Positions 23,706 through 36,974 of a DNA stretch of 64,000 bases are shown here, in pieces; within the stretch, counting starts at the first letter, position 1; each line of letters opens with the position of its first letter. Both the position numbers and the translations under genes were made by a program. The notes beneath the pieces are model-generated. The model did not search any database, had not been told where the DNA came from, and saw nothing but the letters and a program-made list of their open reading frames with translations. The stretch spans positions 1 through 64,000 of the forward strand of contig CAJHNH020000207.1 of the NCBI GenBank assembly GCA_905116865.2. The letters run 5' to 3'. The stretch comes from Candidula unifasciata (lineage: Eukaryota; Mollusca; Gastropoda; Stylommatophora; Geomitridae).

Positions 23706-24677
23706 AGTACTGTGGTTCTTGATGGGACAAACTATTCGCCGACGACCAAGCACTCATAGCAGAAAATACGGAATGCCTACAGAAACACCTAAATCAAATT
23801 AGCAACAAAGGGGAGGAATATAATATGAAAATAAATACTACGAAGACAGAGACCATGATGATAGGAAGACATACAGACAATTTAGGAATAAATTTTAAAA
23901 AACCACACCCTGAGACAAACAGAGAAATTAGCATTTGGGAGCCATTTTCACATCAGACCGAAAACTGGACAGAGAAATTAGCTCCAGATGTGCCAAAGCT
24001 AATCAAGTAATGGGGTAACTATCTCCCCTGTTGACACACAAGCAGATACCTTGGAGTACTAAAGGGAATCTTTTCAGAACTATTTTTTGGCCAACACTAT
24101 GCTATCAATGCCAAACGTGCACACTTACATCATTTAATGAACGTAAAATTATGACAACAGAGATGAAATGCATTAGAAGAGCTGCAGGAGTTTCAAGGAA
24201 AGACAGAATACGAAATCATGAAATCAGACGAATGCTAGGAATAAAGCCAGTCTTACAGGTCATTAAAGAACAACAAATTAAGCTTTTTTTTTTTTTTTGA
24301 CAGTCCACACTCGCTCGCTCAACCGCCCGATCAGCCACTTGTGTCTCTCGTGGCCCGCTAACTACCCATTCGTAGCCTGATTATCGATAGCTAGATACTG
24401 GACAATACTCGCTTGACATTCGGCTGAGTGAGTTTGTCTCGACAACGCTATCGGGGTTGTCTGCGTTTGGGTTATTAGCAGCCCGTAAACACACCATTGT
24501 TGAAGACGCAGCCAGTTGTAGCACCATATAGTAACACGATTGTCTAGAGAACTGCGGAGAAAGCACGCTTGGTGTTCTTTTCAAAGCACTCAACAAGCCT
24601 TGCCGACTCTGCAGGGATCTAGCTTTCAATTGCCGCCCGACTTGCACAGCTCTATCCAGCCACAGCCACACGAAATC

Positions 24678-26868
24678 ATGGCCCGTGGCAAGAAGAATCC
24701 AGTCCAGCGCCGAGACACTAGGTCGACCTCAGCCAACAAGGAGGAAGCACCTGTCGTCGCACCAGCCCTGACGATGCCAGATCCGGTCGACGATCCTGAA
24801 GAGACGCCAGCCTCACTCACCCAGACGCCGCCAGCCCTGGACGTAGGTCCTATCGAGGCACCAGTGTACCTAGAAGTCCCCCCAGTCGTGGTGCAGGCAG
24901 CCACCAACACCCGCCCACTCAGGCAGCAGCAGCGACCGGGAACCCACAGTACAGAGATTCTGCAGTGCTCACGCTGTAACAAGGCGTGGCACACCGCCGC
25001 GACTTGCTGCAGCAGCCTAGCATGCAGATACTTTTCCCAGGCACATGATTTTAAGGAGTGCCCTCTGGCCAAGGAGGACCCAGATTTCAAGAGACCAAAC
25101 CCAAGAAGACGATGCTCAAACTGTGCAGGGGCCCACAGCGCGAGGTACCTGGGCTGTCCGTACCACAAAGAGATCAAGATGGCGTTATCAACTGACCTAT
25201 TCAGCCACCAGCAGAGGTACGTGGCACCCAGACCGAGCAGCACAAAATACCGACCCGCCTGCTCAGCCAAAAGCAGAACGCCAGAGAAGGATGCTACCAC
25301 CAGAGACCCTGAACTTGCGAGCGTAATCACGGAACTAAAGACAGAGCTCCAGAAACAGAAAACCATCGCTGCCGCTGAAAAGGCAGAAACACACGAACTA
25401 ATCTCCCTGTTGCTGGAGAAATAAAAACCCTGAAAGACGACAGGATAGCGTTCACTGCACAGCTAAGCGAAAACCAGAAAGAAGCCACAGCAACCAAAGA
25501 TAGCGTCAGCACTCTTATTGCAAGTTTGGCAGCGGCCCAGATAGCTGACGAAAGACGCAGACAGGAGGAGAGAGAGGAGAGAAGCAGAGAGATGGCAGTG
25601 CTGAAAGAAGCGAGAGAAGAAGCATACAGAGAGGTCACCCGACTTGTGCAGGCTAAAGCAGAGGCAGTCGCGGCTGAGATAGTTACCAGAACAGAGCGCG
25701 ACCTATTACAGAAAGAAAGGACTGCAGTCAGCATAGCAACTGTAATGATGTTATAAATAGGGATAATGTCAGGGGATGATTGGCATAACTGGGCAAGTCC
25801 CTGAGAGCATGGGTTTCACGGAGATATGGTGAAACGACAGGAAAGAGTGTGTCACGTGTGAATGAGGAGATCTGGGGGATTGAGAATCAGGCGGGCATTC
25901 GGTGACTGGGCCCCAGAGAGAAAGGATGGAAAATGAAGCTGTGAAGATGAATGGAGAATGACTAGAGCATGTAGATCTGAATCGGCGAGGAATGAATGAT
26001 CGAGAAGGCCAGCTGTGATGGTACCCTGTTTGATTGTCAAAGCCAGCTGTGAATATGTCAACGTCTATTGTCCGAATGCTGTAAGTGGATTCACCTGTGA
26101 TTTGTGTATTGAGCTAACGTGTAAATAAACTCGTGAAATGTGCCGCTGGTGTTAACCGTTGTTAGACGTTGTGTGACCATGAAGAGGATCATGTCTGCTT
26201 TGATTGAGTTGTGAACCTCTAGACATCAGAGCCAGTGTTAACTCTGCACCACAGATAGTCAGTGTGGAGGAGACACAAAAGGGCAGTCATTACAGCAACA
26301 AAGAAACTAAGTGTCAGCAGGAATGACAAAAGCACCCACACAGACAAATTAACGCAGAAGGCGGATAAAGGCACAGCCACTGAAGAAAAAACAGTAAAAG
26401 ATCAGGCGCAGCTGACTGAACCCGTCAAAGGTACAGACCAGGACACAGAAGCCCATAGTGGGGAGCACAGCCCCAAGGCGCTGAGGACCCTCCTCGAGGC
26501 CACCCAAGAGGAAAGAAAACTTGACAAAAAGATGGAAGCAGACAAAATCATACAAGCGCAACTGGCAGAGGCATGGGCCCATAGTTGAACCTTACAAAAC
26601 AGAGGAGATTGACGAAGAAACTGGAAACACATACTGGAGATTCAAAGGGACCCCCAACAAACGAGGGAGAAGAGCAGAACCACTGGCAGCAAACACCCCA
26701 AGGCAAACGAGGCAGACGAAAGAACTCCAAATACTAAAGAAGACACCGTGGAAACCAACTACCAATAAAAACCGCCCAAGCCGCCATAACAGATTAACAG
26801 GCCCGCCCACCAACCCGGAGAAACCTCAGCTCGCAACCAGCCAGGCACGATGCCCATCGCCAAATTGA
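24678..26868 (+). pseudogene. Gag-like ORF1 with zinc knuckles, interrupted
   Basis: Start chosen at MARGKKNPVQRRD, because the upstream in-frame stretch is leader-like. A Pro/Thr-rich region is followed by a cysteine block: CSRCNKAWHTAATC (CCHC knuckle), CRYFSQAHDFKEC (second cysteine replaced by Phe) and CSNCAGAHSARYLGC. This is the knuckle layout of jockey/I-type LINE ORF1 proteins, which bind element RNA. A charged coiled-coil-like region follows in the -1 frame after a shift near 25412. The LTR at 25741-26294 then interrupts; frame is conserved across it. A third frame change near 26570 leads to the last stretch. Confidence 0.75.
25741..26294. mobile_element. Solo LTR (554 bp) with 5-bp duplication
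   Basis: The termini TGTAATGA and TCATTACA are perfect 8-bp inverted repeats. The flanks are GCAAC at 25736-25740 and 26295-26299. A TATA-like TTATAAATAG is at 25751 and an AATAAA signal at about 26123, in the order expected of an LTR on the plus strand. The element plus one duplication adds 559 nt, and the ORF1 frame shifts by exactly that amount, so removal restores the reading frame. Confidence 0.85.
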
Positions 26869-27392
26869 CTCCCACCATACCCAAATCAGGCCGTCCCAGG
26901 CTATGGCCTGCCCTTTTTAGGGCAGGCCGAGATCCCTTCCGACACTCTGAAAGCAACAGCAACCTCAGGCGATTATATATACGCCGCAACAGAAACTAGA
27001 CGTCAATTGGAAAACGAATTCCATACAACTAAACACAGCCTTCGATATAATCACTGCTCAAACTAGGAGCCGGTTGAAAGAAGCGCGAATTTTTTTTTTT
27101 TTTTTTTTACCAACCAAGTCAAGTCAAGTCAACAAATAAAGTGGTTTGGACACCTAACAAGAATGCCCTGGTACTATCTGCCACAGCGAGCCAAACTAAA
27201 ACGTTACAACGGGTATAGAGCGTGTGGAAGACCTCGGAAAATAAGTAGTGATGGCATTAAAAACAGCCTTACAGAAATGAACATCAGTCTTAATAGTGCT
27301 CTTGACAGAGCTTATCAAAGAATATTACATCTCCCCCCAACACTTCGATGAGGTACAATTTGGAAGCGAAGAAGAAGAGGAAGAAAAAGTCT

Positions 27393-28184
27393 CGTGGCTC
27401 GCTCAAATGTAGTTGCGTAAGTCGCCTATGGCATTTCAGGCAGCGTGGATTTAGGGCGACCGAGCAGAGCTAGATGAATCGTCTAACTGATCTGACGATG
27501 TTCGTACCTTTTAATAGTTAGTTTCTGTGTTAGATCTAAATTTGCGAAAGACTGTGTGGTGGATCCGGATATCTGAGTATTTCCTCGCTCGGAGATAGTT
27601 TGAATTCAGGTCACTGGAGGCGATTTACTGATCTGGTGGTATGTTGAAACTCAAGAGTACATGTTAACGTGTTTCGATCTTTGCCATCGTTGTAATTTGT
27701 CTGAACGTATTCGTTCATTATCCTATTTCCTTAGTTGGAGTGAGTATCGTGTGGCCTTTTGAACACGTTGAATTTCGTTAACGTAATGTAATGCATAATG
27801 TACTTAGTCTGGTGTTCAGGAAAATTATCAGATGTTCAAGTGATTATTATAATTCATTTGCTTGATTAAAAATTTTGCATGTTGTTCATGCACGTGGTCT
27901 GGCTAGGCGTTGCCTGTGTAGTCATTGTTGTGCTGTTGATGTGTAACTCTGCTGTACACATATTCATTGCCTTGGTTATGAACAACAATCATGGTCCCTG
28001 CACACGAGAACTATTGTCTTTTCATCACTTTTCATTCCTTTTTTTTTGCAGTTCAGCGTGGAATTACTTATTGTGCTAACCAAATTTCTTTAATAGTCTC
28101 TTGTGTTTCTTTTTCCTCTTTCCGCTAGCAGTCACACGTACACATTTTTTTTTAAATATCCAGAAACCATAAGTTGTTAACCCT
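27393..28184. other. no recognised gene
   Basis: A 66-codon frame at 27879 is hydrophobic but has no homologous motif or splice context. Nothing else recognised. Confidence 0.4.
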
Positions 28185-28355
28185 TTGGCTCGGTACTATG
28201 GATATCGCAACCCATCTGCCTTGATTCCATGAAAGATACCGCAAATCTGGGAGAAATGTGGCTTTTCTGCCCACCCCCGGGCGTGAACCCAGACTACAGG
28301 GAGTTTGTTACCTAGTCGCCGCGCAGCCAGGTTTAACCAACTGAGCTAGTGAGCA
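28185..28355 (-). mobile_element. tRNA-derived SINE
   Basis: On the minus strand TAGCTCAGTTGGTTAAACCT is a strong A box and GGGTTCACGCCC a B box, about 55 nt apart. The spacer is too long for a normal tRNA and the acceptor stem is not closed, so this is a SINE head. It differs in sequence from SINE-A and SINE-B. Confidence 0.65.
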
Positions 28356-28856
28356 GGGCATGCGGGTAAAATTTAACTTCGTCAACACAAGGAAAACTGG
28401 TTGCAGTGAATGTGTTTTTAGGAATATTTCCTGGCTGAAACCTCAGTTTACATCACTACATGACTCTGGTACCACAAGTCATTTTCTATACCACAGTAGA
28501 TAGTACGTTTATCGTAGGCTTGCTGGACATACTTTACAATCTCTGTCAGATTTTGAATTATAACTGAGCTGGGCTAGCAAGTAGACCGAGCCTATAGTTT
28601 TTTTTTTTAAAATCTCATTTTCTGGACCCGAAGTCTAGAGAGTTCCGTCGCAAGCTACCGAGCTGAATGCTTGGTACGACACTGTGATATGTTGATTTCG
28701 CATGGTAAGTTTCTTTGTGCTGTACCCGCGACGGCTTATGTTGTTAACTGCTCTAAAGTGCCGAAACGAAATGTGAGGTCAGTGTCTTTAGGCTAAAAGC
28801 GAGTAAATACAGACAGCTGAGACAGAAAGATAGTTGGGAATTGTTGTCCATAGTAA
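28356..28856. other. no recognised feature
   Basis: Unique-looking A+T-rich sequence without motifs. Confidence 0.35.
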
Positions 28857-29100
28857 AATAAGTAAAGGACCTTTTCCCACGCTTTCAGGTGTCTTTGGGT
28901 ATATATAGCTAGACCTATATTTGATTAAAAAAAACGTCCGCTTTTACTTCCCAGGACTGTTCCTGCTACCCACTCAAATCTGGATCGATCTGGGAGCCAA
29001 GGTCATGTTTGAAAACAGGCCAGCCCCTGTCAGGGCCCGAACCTACGACGTTCCGATCCAAAGGCGAGCATCTAGCAGCTAGACCACTGTGGCTTCCTGT
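28857..29100 (-). mobile_element. SINE-A, near full length
   Basis: AGTAAAGGACCTTTTCCCAC, CTAGACCTATATTTGATTAA, GATCTGGGAGCCAAGGTCAT and GCATCTAGCAGCTAGACCAC follow the same order as at 45635. On the minus strand the last segment is the A box and GGGCCCGAACCTACGA contains the B box in reverse. Confidence 0.75.
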
Positions 29101-29339
29101 TGTCACATAGTGTCTAACCAGTTGACATGCTGAACCCTTGTCCATGAGCTATGTCTCATAAGGCATCGTTATCTAAATTGAACTAGGCTGCCATAATCAC
29201 ATAAGAACGGAAATTAGGGAAGGAAAGGCAGATGGGGAATTTTGAGAACATCACTAGGAAATCTGATTATGTTTTTTAATTGGTCACAGCAAGTATCATT
29301 TCGTCATCCTCGTGATTCTAGACCCATATATGAAATGCC

Positions 29340-29425
29340 AAGCCACCAGCAATTACCGGCACACATCCATCAAGCGCCACGACGGATTGGAAAAAATATT
29401 AGCAGAAGGCATGGTACCAGTAATA
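29340..29425 (+). pseudogene. LINE-B 3' fragment, inverted partner
   Basis: The plus strand encodes IKRHDGLEKILAEGMVP, the same peptide region as the adjoining minus-strand copy (IKRHDRLGNIIAEGMVPG). The two form a head-to-head pair of one family. Confidence 0.6.
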
Positions 29426-29428
29426 AGG

Positions 29429-30215
29429 GATCATCATGAAGCAGGTCCTTTGCAGAACGTCGATCTCATCACGGTCCGCATGAAATAAACTCTGTCTCTC
29501 GCTAGTTCTCCAGCCTCATGTACTTCCATACTTAAGGAGTCACCTATATCCTGTGCCCATCTTCGTGTCAGTCGGCCCCTGCCCCTCCTTCCTGGTACCA
29601 TGCCTTCAGCTATAATATTTCCCAGTCTGTCGTGGCGCTTGATATGACCAAAATATTTCAGCTTCTGAGACAGGTTGATGTTTATTAGCCACTCTTCCTT
29701 GATGTTCAGATCTTTCAAGATGTCAGTATTTCTCCTCTTCTTTGTCCAAGATATTCTGAGAATCTTTCTAAAGCATTTCAGCTCAAAGGCTCCTATTCTC
29801 TTAAGCACTGAGAGATAGTCCACGACTCACATCCGTATGTAGCACAGGGAAGATGCGTGCTCTCAAAATTCTGATTTTGATCTCCTTGCTGGTGCTTAAC
29901 CATAGATTTTTAAGGCTGTTTATTCTTTGCATTGCTATGGTCATCCTCTTTTTAATTTCTGTAAAACAGTTTCCATTGCTGTTTATTAGAGAGCCTAGAT
30001 TTTCAAAGTTTGTGACATTTTCAATTTCTTCACTATTTATCGTGGTTTTTGGGTGACAGCCAATTTTATCTGGGGACATTGTTTTCGTTTTCTTTAAATT
30101 CAAAAACAGATTCTGATCTTCATTGTGCTTTTGGACAGACAATGTTAAATTTTCTATTCCCTTTACGCTGTTCGAAAGAAGGACTATGCCATCTGTGGTC
30201 AGCTCTGTAGTGTGT
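29429..30215 (-). pseudogene. LINE-B, RT C-terminal half
   Basis: The minus strand encodes KTINSEEIENVTNFENLGSL then MTIAMQRINSLKNLWLSTSK. A frame change near 29820 follows, then KRIGAFELKCFRKILRI, KLKYFGHIKRHDRLGNIIAE and GRRGRGRLTRRWAQDIGDSL, ending in TFCKGPAS. The RT core and endonuclease are missing. The best-preserved LINE-B copy in the window. Confidence 0.85.
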
Positions 30216-30439
30216 TAAAAAACATAACTCAAGAGATAAGAACGATTTGACATTTATATTTATACACAATACTCTTTAGATAACAGTGATTATTCTTCAT
30301 TTATAAACAAATGTTAACTTTATTCATATAATAAGAATAATATACTTACATTCACAGCATAATATATTTTGAAGGAAAAACAATATGTAACTGTTTATAA
30401 GTAAGCAATCAAACTTGCATACTATGGATTTAACACATA

Positions 30440-30690
30440 GATATAGAATACATTCTTCTTCTTCATCACACTCACGGGCTGTAATATCCGTTGCAAAGTC
30501 TTGGTTGTTCATCCACTCCTGCACTTTGGTCTTGATCGAGAACTTGTGTTTTGCGTGCATATCCATTTTACAGATCTGGCTTATATGTATGCAGACTGTT
30601 GGCTCCTGGCCTGCCAGGCAGACGCACTCCAACTCTGAAGGAAACACCACTGATGAGCTGCCTTAACCCGAGCTTGTTGGGGGGGGGGGG
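30440..30690 (-). mobile_element. SINE-E copy
   Basis: TTCTTCTTCTTCATCACACT (tail in reverse), GGCTGTAATATCCGTTGCAA, CTTGTGTTTTGCGTGCATAT and CTCCAACTCTGAAGGAAACA match 40625 and 51715. It ends at a poly-G stretch near 30680. Confidence 0.7.
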
Positions 30691-31074
30691 TGCATTTGTT
30701 CTTTTTCAAAAAGGAGTCCGACAGCCCACAGAGGAAATAGGATACATTAAAAACTAACACACATTTCAGGCAGTATCTATTTAGACTTCGTTCGGTGGTG
30801 TCAAAAATGTGCTTGGAAAACTTCAATGAAATCAGTGTATCACAGTTTCCAAGACAACATAGGTTACATTCGTTTGTGTTTGTTATATTGTGAAGATCCT
30901 CTTCCGTTCGCTTTTACATCATTATAATAATAACATAGAATAGAAAGTTATGGAGTCCAGTTTTGACACGTTTTGTCTAAAGCAACACTCAGTATTGCTT
31001 TTCCTGTATTGCCTATTTGTAAATCTTTCGAGACTTTCCATAGTATTTTTTTTTTCACCCATGGAGCAGCTGAC

Positions 31075-31295
31075 TGATTGACTGACCTTCTACCCCACCA
31101 GGACATCACACAAGCGATAAACACCCGATGACACAAGGTGCCACCGTGTGGATGAGAATACCCCGTGGAGAGGTCCTGGAAACGGCGTTCAGCCATTAGA
31201 TCATATTTATGGCAGGGCTATATTGCGGCCCCTGGTAAGAGCCAGGGTAGGGCTTCAAAATAACAAAAAATTGCATCCCACAAAGGGATGACAAA
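31075..31295 (-). mobile_element. SINE-C copy
   Basis: CCAGGACATCACACAAGCGA, CGTGGAGAGGTCCTGGAAAC, GGCCCCTGGTAAGAGCCAGG and AAATAACAAAAAATTGCATC are shared with 18895 and, in reverse, 32440. Confidence 0.75.
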
Positions 31296-32241
31296 TGAAA
31301 GGACTTATGGAACATCTTCTGCAAGACGTCAATTATAGCTCTTCAAAACTAGCCCCGCCCCAAATAATTGTGTAGTGGGGTGAGTTGCCCCACGTTATCA
31401 TGAAAAGAAATTATCTTTTGAAGTATTTTTTTTACGTACTTCATATTATTTCAGGTTTTTTTTTCATTTGCCATTTAGTTCAATATTATTAATAAAATGC
31501 TGAGTGACAAATAAATATAATAATATACTTGAAATAATATGAAATCAAAAACGCAAGCTTTAAATGACAGCTTTATGTTGTGGAACAACCCTTCAAAATA
31601 AGGACGGGGTCTGTTAGTTTCCTTACAAAATTATTGGCTGGGTTGAGTTCAAGGGACCCCTAGACCACCGGTTGTGATGCTTCTGTCTGTCTGTCAGCCC
31701 CCCCCCCCCCCCAACAAATCTCTTTCATTTTTCTTCACTGCAGAATATTATTATTATTACACAACACATTTTTCATTTCCCCCTTTTCAATGTCTGCTTG
31801 TGACTTCCCAAAGTCCCGTTCCCTCCTCTCCCCCCTCCCCCCCCCCCCCACCACCACCACCATATCCCCGGTCCCTGTCTTATTGCTGACGTCTAGGTCG
31901 TCTTTGTCAGTTTCTGAATGTCTCCACTGTATCTCCCAATGTTCTGTTTTTATCTAAAAGAAATATTGTCAGTGCATCCACAATCGGAGTCATTGTTAAT
32001 TTGACTCTCATATGTCAACATCGATAGATATTGTTCTAATGTACATAACGCATACAAATCATGAACATGTTAAACAAGCAACTTTCTAAACAAAATTAGA
32101 GATGCTGCTAAACTACATAGAAAAACAATTCACATAAAACTCATTTATATTAAACAAACAGTGATTTGTATGTACAAAATAAATCACAGAAAGTATTTAG
32201 GTAACAATAATCAGGAGAAGGGAGGAGACACGTTTAGAGAG
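31296..32241. other. no recognised gene
   Basis: Two poly-C tracts (31698-31712, 31830-31849) produce a proline-rich open frame without motif. The remainder is A+T-rich. Confidence 0.45.
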
Positions 32242-32350
<109 letters not shown>

Positions 32351-32439
32351 TGCAGAACTTGAAAATTCAAAACCAGTTGCTAAAGCTTCTGTATGCTAAA
32401 TTTTGATCAGTGCTGCCAAAGTTTAAATCGTCCCCACTT

Positions 32440-32675
32440 GGGATGCAAATGTTTTGTAGTTTGAAGCCCCACCCTGGCTTCTGCCGGGGGCCGTGTATAT
32501 AGCCGGTGCATAGATCTGGCCTAGCAAAAGAAATGGCCTAAGGGATGAAATGAGTTTCTGGGACCTCTCCACGGGTGATCCTTATCCGCATGGTGGCACG
32601 TTTGTGTCACCGGGTGTTTATCGCTTGTGTGATGTCCTAGTGGGGTACAACCAGCTACCTACCTACCTGCCGAAG
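32440..32675 (+). mobile_element. SINE-C, near full length
   Basis: GGGATGCAAATGTTTTGTAG, AAGCCCCACCCTGGCTTCTG, CATAGATCTGGCC, CCTCTCCACGGGTGATCC and GTTTATCGCTTGTGTGATGT, ending in CTACCTACCTACC. This is the most complete copy and defines the family's order. Confidence 0.75.
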
Positions 32676-32782
32676 TTTGTACACATTTGATATTTGACCC
32701 TTGTCGAGAAAAATCTAAACTGATTTTAGTAGGTTTTGAACATTTTACATTATTATTTTAAATTCTGGTATTGTGTTGAATC

Positions 32783-34290
<1,508 letters not shown>

Positions 34291-35663
34291 TTTTTTTTTA
34301 AATAATTAGGAGTATACTGAAAATAGACGTAACAGAAATGCTCCATTTGATGTGATTTGTCAAGTGCTGTTTGGTTCACTTCTTAAAGACCAGTTTAGCA
34401 ATGTCAGTCCAGACGAATGTTTAATCTTCCTGCCTGATGCATTTCTGATTCAGTTTTATTTCATAGTATTTTGTAATATTATGCCTTTTTTTTCTCGTTT
34501 TAATCAAATTTTTTTGAGTTCAAGTTTTTAATTTGAGCGAGCATAACGATATAAATGTTAGCTCAGATAGTGATGATAACTAAGATAATACTTCGAAGAA
34601 GTTCAAAGCTAAATGTTTGCAGCTGCTAAGGATTTTTTTTTAAAAGGACCATCAAAATTGCTCAGATAAAAAAAATAGTCCCCAAGGTTTGTGGTCAGTG
34701 AATGGACAAATAATGTCAGTTCTTATGAGATAAAACGTAAGCCGTTAAATATATATATATATTAATATGTACGCGTGGTTTTGTAAAGATGTTTTAACGA
34801 TTTTTTGCTTTGAATTAAAAAATTTACAACTTGGTACCTTTAGGCGTGTTTTATAATGCATTTAAAAAAACATTTGGTTTCACTCCCCAAAAAATCTCGA
34901 CAACCCTCGCCCAGATGTAAATTAACAGGTTAAATTCCAAATGGTTACGAGGTAAAATAGTGATTTTGACGACACCCCCGCCGAGCTTCGACTAAAATAT
35001 GGGTGTAGAATTACGTGCCCAATTCGCCTAAAAGTGTGGAAAAGGGTCCTTTACTTTACTTTATCCGGATAATGGCTGTTTGAGTCACTGCTTTTCAGTG
35101 TTTCAGGTTGCAACCTCAAAGTAGAAAAAAATAATTACACACATACACGTTTGCGCCCTGTAAAAAACAATAATAATAGTGAAAAGACCAAAAAGATGAA
35201 GATTAAATGTTACGTTATCAGACTCGGCGTCAGTGAGTAATGCACCAATGCAAACGGGAAGAAGCATGGACAAAGCTGATATCATCAATGCTGTAGGGAC
35301 TAGGTTAGGGGATATTGGCGAATCTATGATGCTGACACACCTACGTGACCAAGGAGTCAAGCTTGGTGAAGCACGGCTTTGCTATCTTCGAGGTAAAGTC
35401 AGGAGATGCTGTAACCGACTCCTTATAGGAACAACCAGTAGAGGATTCCATGGAGTGGCTGCTGCATCAGAGGACTGAGCATGGGGATGCGCAATTGTGC
35501 CAGGTCATTGCATTCCACAACTGAACTTTGGGCATTTATTCCCATGCGTGCTCAGTCCTCCTATGCAACAGCCATCTCAAGGTACCGGAGTGGGGATATG
35601 AATTAACATCAATCAACATACTTAAAATGACACGTATTAGTTGACACCAAGGTAGTATTGCAC
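34291..35663. repeat. 1.5-kb tandem duplication, copy 2
   Basis: The second tandem copy, 1373 bp, is shorter mainly because of the contracted AT tract and a 32-nt deletion. High identity over the rest implies a fairly recent duplication. Confidence 0.92.
35233..35478 (+). CDS. Unrecognised 81-codon open frame in duplication copy 2
   Basis: It encodes MDKADIINAVGTRLGDIGES followed by a basic stretch LCYLRGKVRRCCNRLL. I do not recognise a family. The equivalent region in copy 1 (about 33890-34105) is broken by a base loss and a stop, so it is not under visible selection. It may be a remnant of a mobile-element protein; no start context or splice sites support a host gene. Confidence 0.2.
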   Translation: MSNAPMQTGRSMDKADIINAVGTRLGDIGESMMLTHLRDQGVKLGEARLCYLRGKVRRCCNRLLIGTTSRGFHGVAAASED

Positions 35664-36974
35664 TAACGTCGACACTAACAACCAAAAGAAAAGAAGAAAA
35701 CAAATCTAGACACCATAAATGAGATGTCTATTACGAATTCTGAAAGATTCAAGAAAAGACAGGACCAAAAAAAAAAAAAAATACCCGGAAACAGTTGGGG
35801 ACTGAACCAGTGCTAAGTTGCATCAAGAGACAGCAGGTCAGATGGTTCAGAAATGCGTCCAAACTACAATAGGGCATCTCACCACCTATATATATATATA
35901 TGGCTTTAATGCCAAACCAATACTGTTGTGTAGGGACAAAAGAAAAATTGGTAAGTGCAGGGGAAAGTGGGAGTTGGTACCTCGCCATTTGCCTTGCGTA
36001 TGTAGGTTCGTTTCACGGACTTCTTACTTTGGTTTACAGGGACAATTGTTTCGGAAAACCCTGGGATCATCCCATAGAGCTATCAAGTTCCTGGCTTGTG
36101 TGACACTCCCAGCAGGTAGCTTGCCGTCGTTTTGCAGAGACAGACCTAGCCATTTAAAACGCAGGGCAATAAAGTCGATATTTTCGACTCTAAATATGTA
36201 AGCATTAAGTTACAAGCGTTTGCATTCATATAGAGTGAGGGAATGAAAGAGCGGCTTTTCTGGCTACAAAAGCAATAGCTACGGGAACATTGGACAAGGG
36301 AGATAATCTGAGGACCATATATGAACGACTGTTGACAGAAGACACGATCTTAGGTGAAATAATATGGGCAAGAACATGTGAACGAAGAATTATCAGTGGA
36401 TCCGGCAAGGAGTGACGTATGAGAGGAGGAGAACCACATGTGTATAATCAGTATGCTACGAGAACCGTTAGCATCTACACATTCGCTGCGGGAGACGGAG
36501 CCTCTATGCGTATGTCCGGTATGCTATAATGTCGATTCTTAAATAACTATTTGTAATATAGTGACGCCTTAAATCATTTGGCACTAGGCGTCCTTTGGGA
36601 GCTCTTTACATGTTGTGCCTTTCTTTAGTGCCTCATTCACTTTTTACCTCAGCCCTTTCATCTGTATCCTACCTTTAACTCTTTCAATTCCATACAATTA
36701 TTTTTTTTTAAATTGCTGTCGATGCAACAATGAATGAATTTAGGCAACAGATCCTTCAGACAGAAGGAGTTAAAGTATATAGCTCTCTGGAACTCAGGGG
36801 ATTAAACGAGGGCAGTGGATGCAAGTGGCGCACAGACCACAGGCTGCAAAAGAAGCCTTTGATGCTAGGCCTGAAACAAGGGCCTGGACATTTTGTCATT
36901 AGGCTCTAACCTTCAGGCCCGTATGCGACGGAACACTTTACTTTCCGTCGGCAGAAAAGTCAGAAATGTTCCTG
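35664..36974. other. mostly unrecognised
   Basis: Open frames up to 127 codons across 35749-36420 have no recognisable domain. A SINE-D fragment (GGAGACGGAGCCTCTATGCG, GCTATAATGTCGATTCTTAA) lies at 36480-36545. Confidence 0.4.

Larger units (their letters stand above)
24283..27129 (+). mobile_element. ORF1-only LINE derivative (HAL1-like)
   Basis: The insertion splits LINE-C and is flanked by CAACAAATTAAG (24271-24282) and CAACAAATAAAG (27130-27141), an 11-of-12 target-site duplication. After a run of 15 T it has a roughly 380-bp leader, one gag-like ORF1, another T-run at about 27094, and ends in an AAGTC pentamer tail. No endonuclease or RT frame is present, although target-site duplication and simple-repeat tail indicate LINE-type retrotransposition. 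It is about 2.29 kb without the nested LTR. Confidence 0.7.
23715..27392 (+). mobile_element. LINE-C, split by a 2.85-kb insertion
   Basis: The left part (23715-24282) encodes LFADDQALIAENTECLQKHL and SRKDRIRNHEIRRMLGIKP. The right part (27142-27392) continues with WFGHLTRMPWYYLPQRAKLK-type sequence and ends in a GAAGAAGAAG-rich tail. The two are contiguous in the second copy at 47621-48055. Both 5' truncation and frameshifts are present. Confidence 0.85.

Noticed and set aside
24626..25366. A 246-codon minus-strand frame
   Set aside because: Shadow of the ORF1 on the plus strand; it has no motif of its own.
28185..28355. A tRNA gene on the minus strand (TAGCTCAGTTGG...)
   Set aside because: Spacing between boxes is too long and the acceptor stem does not pair; a SINE head is more likely.
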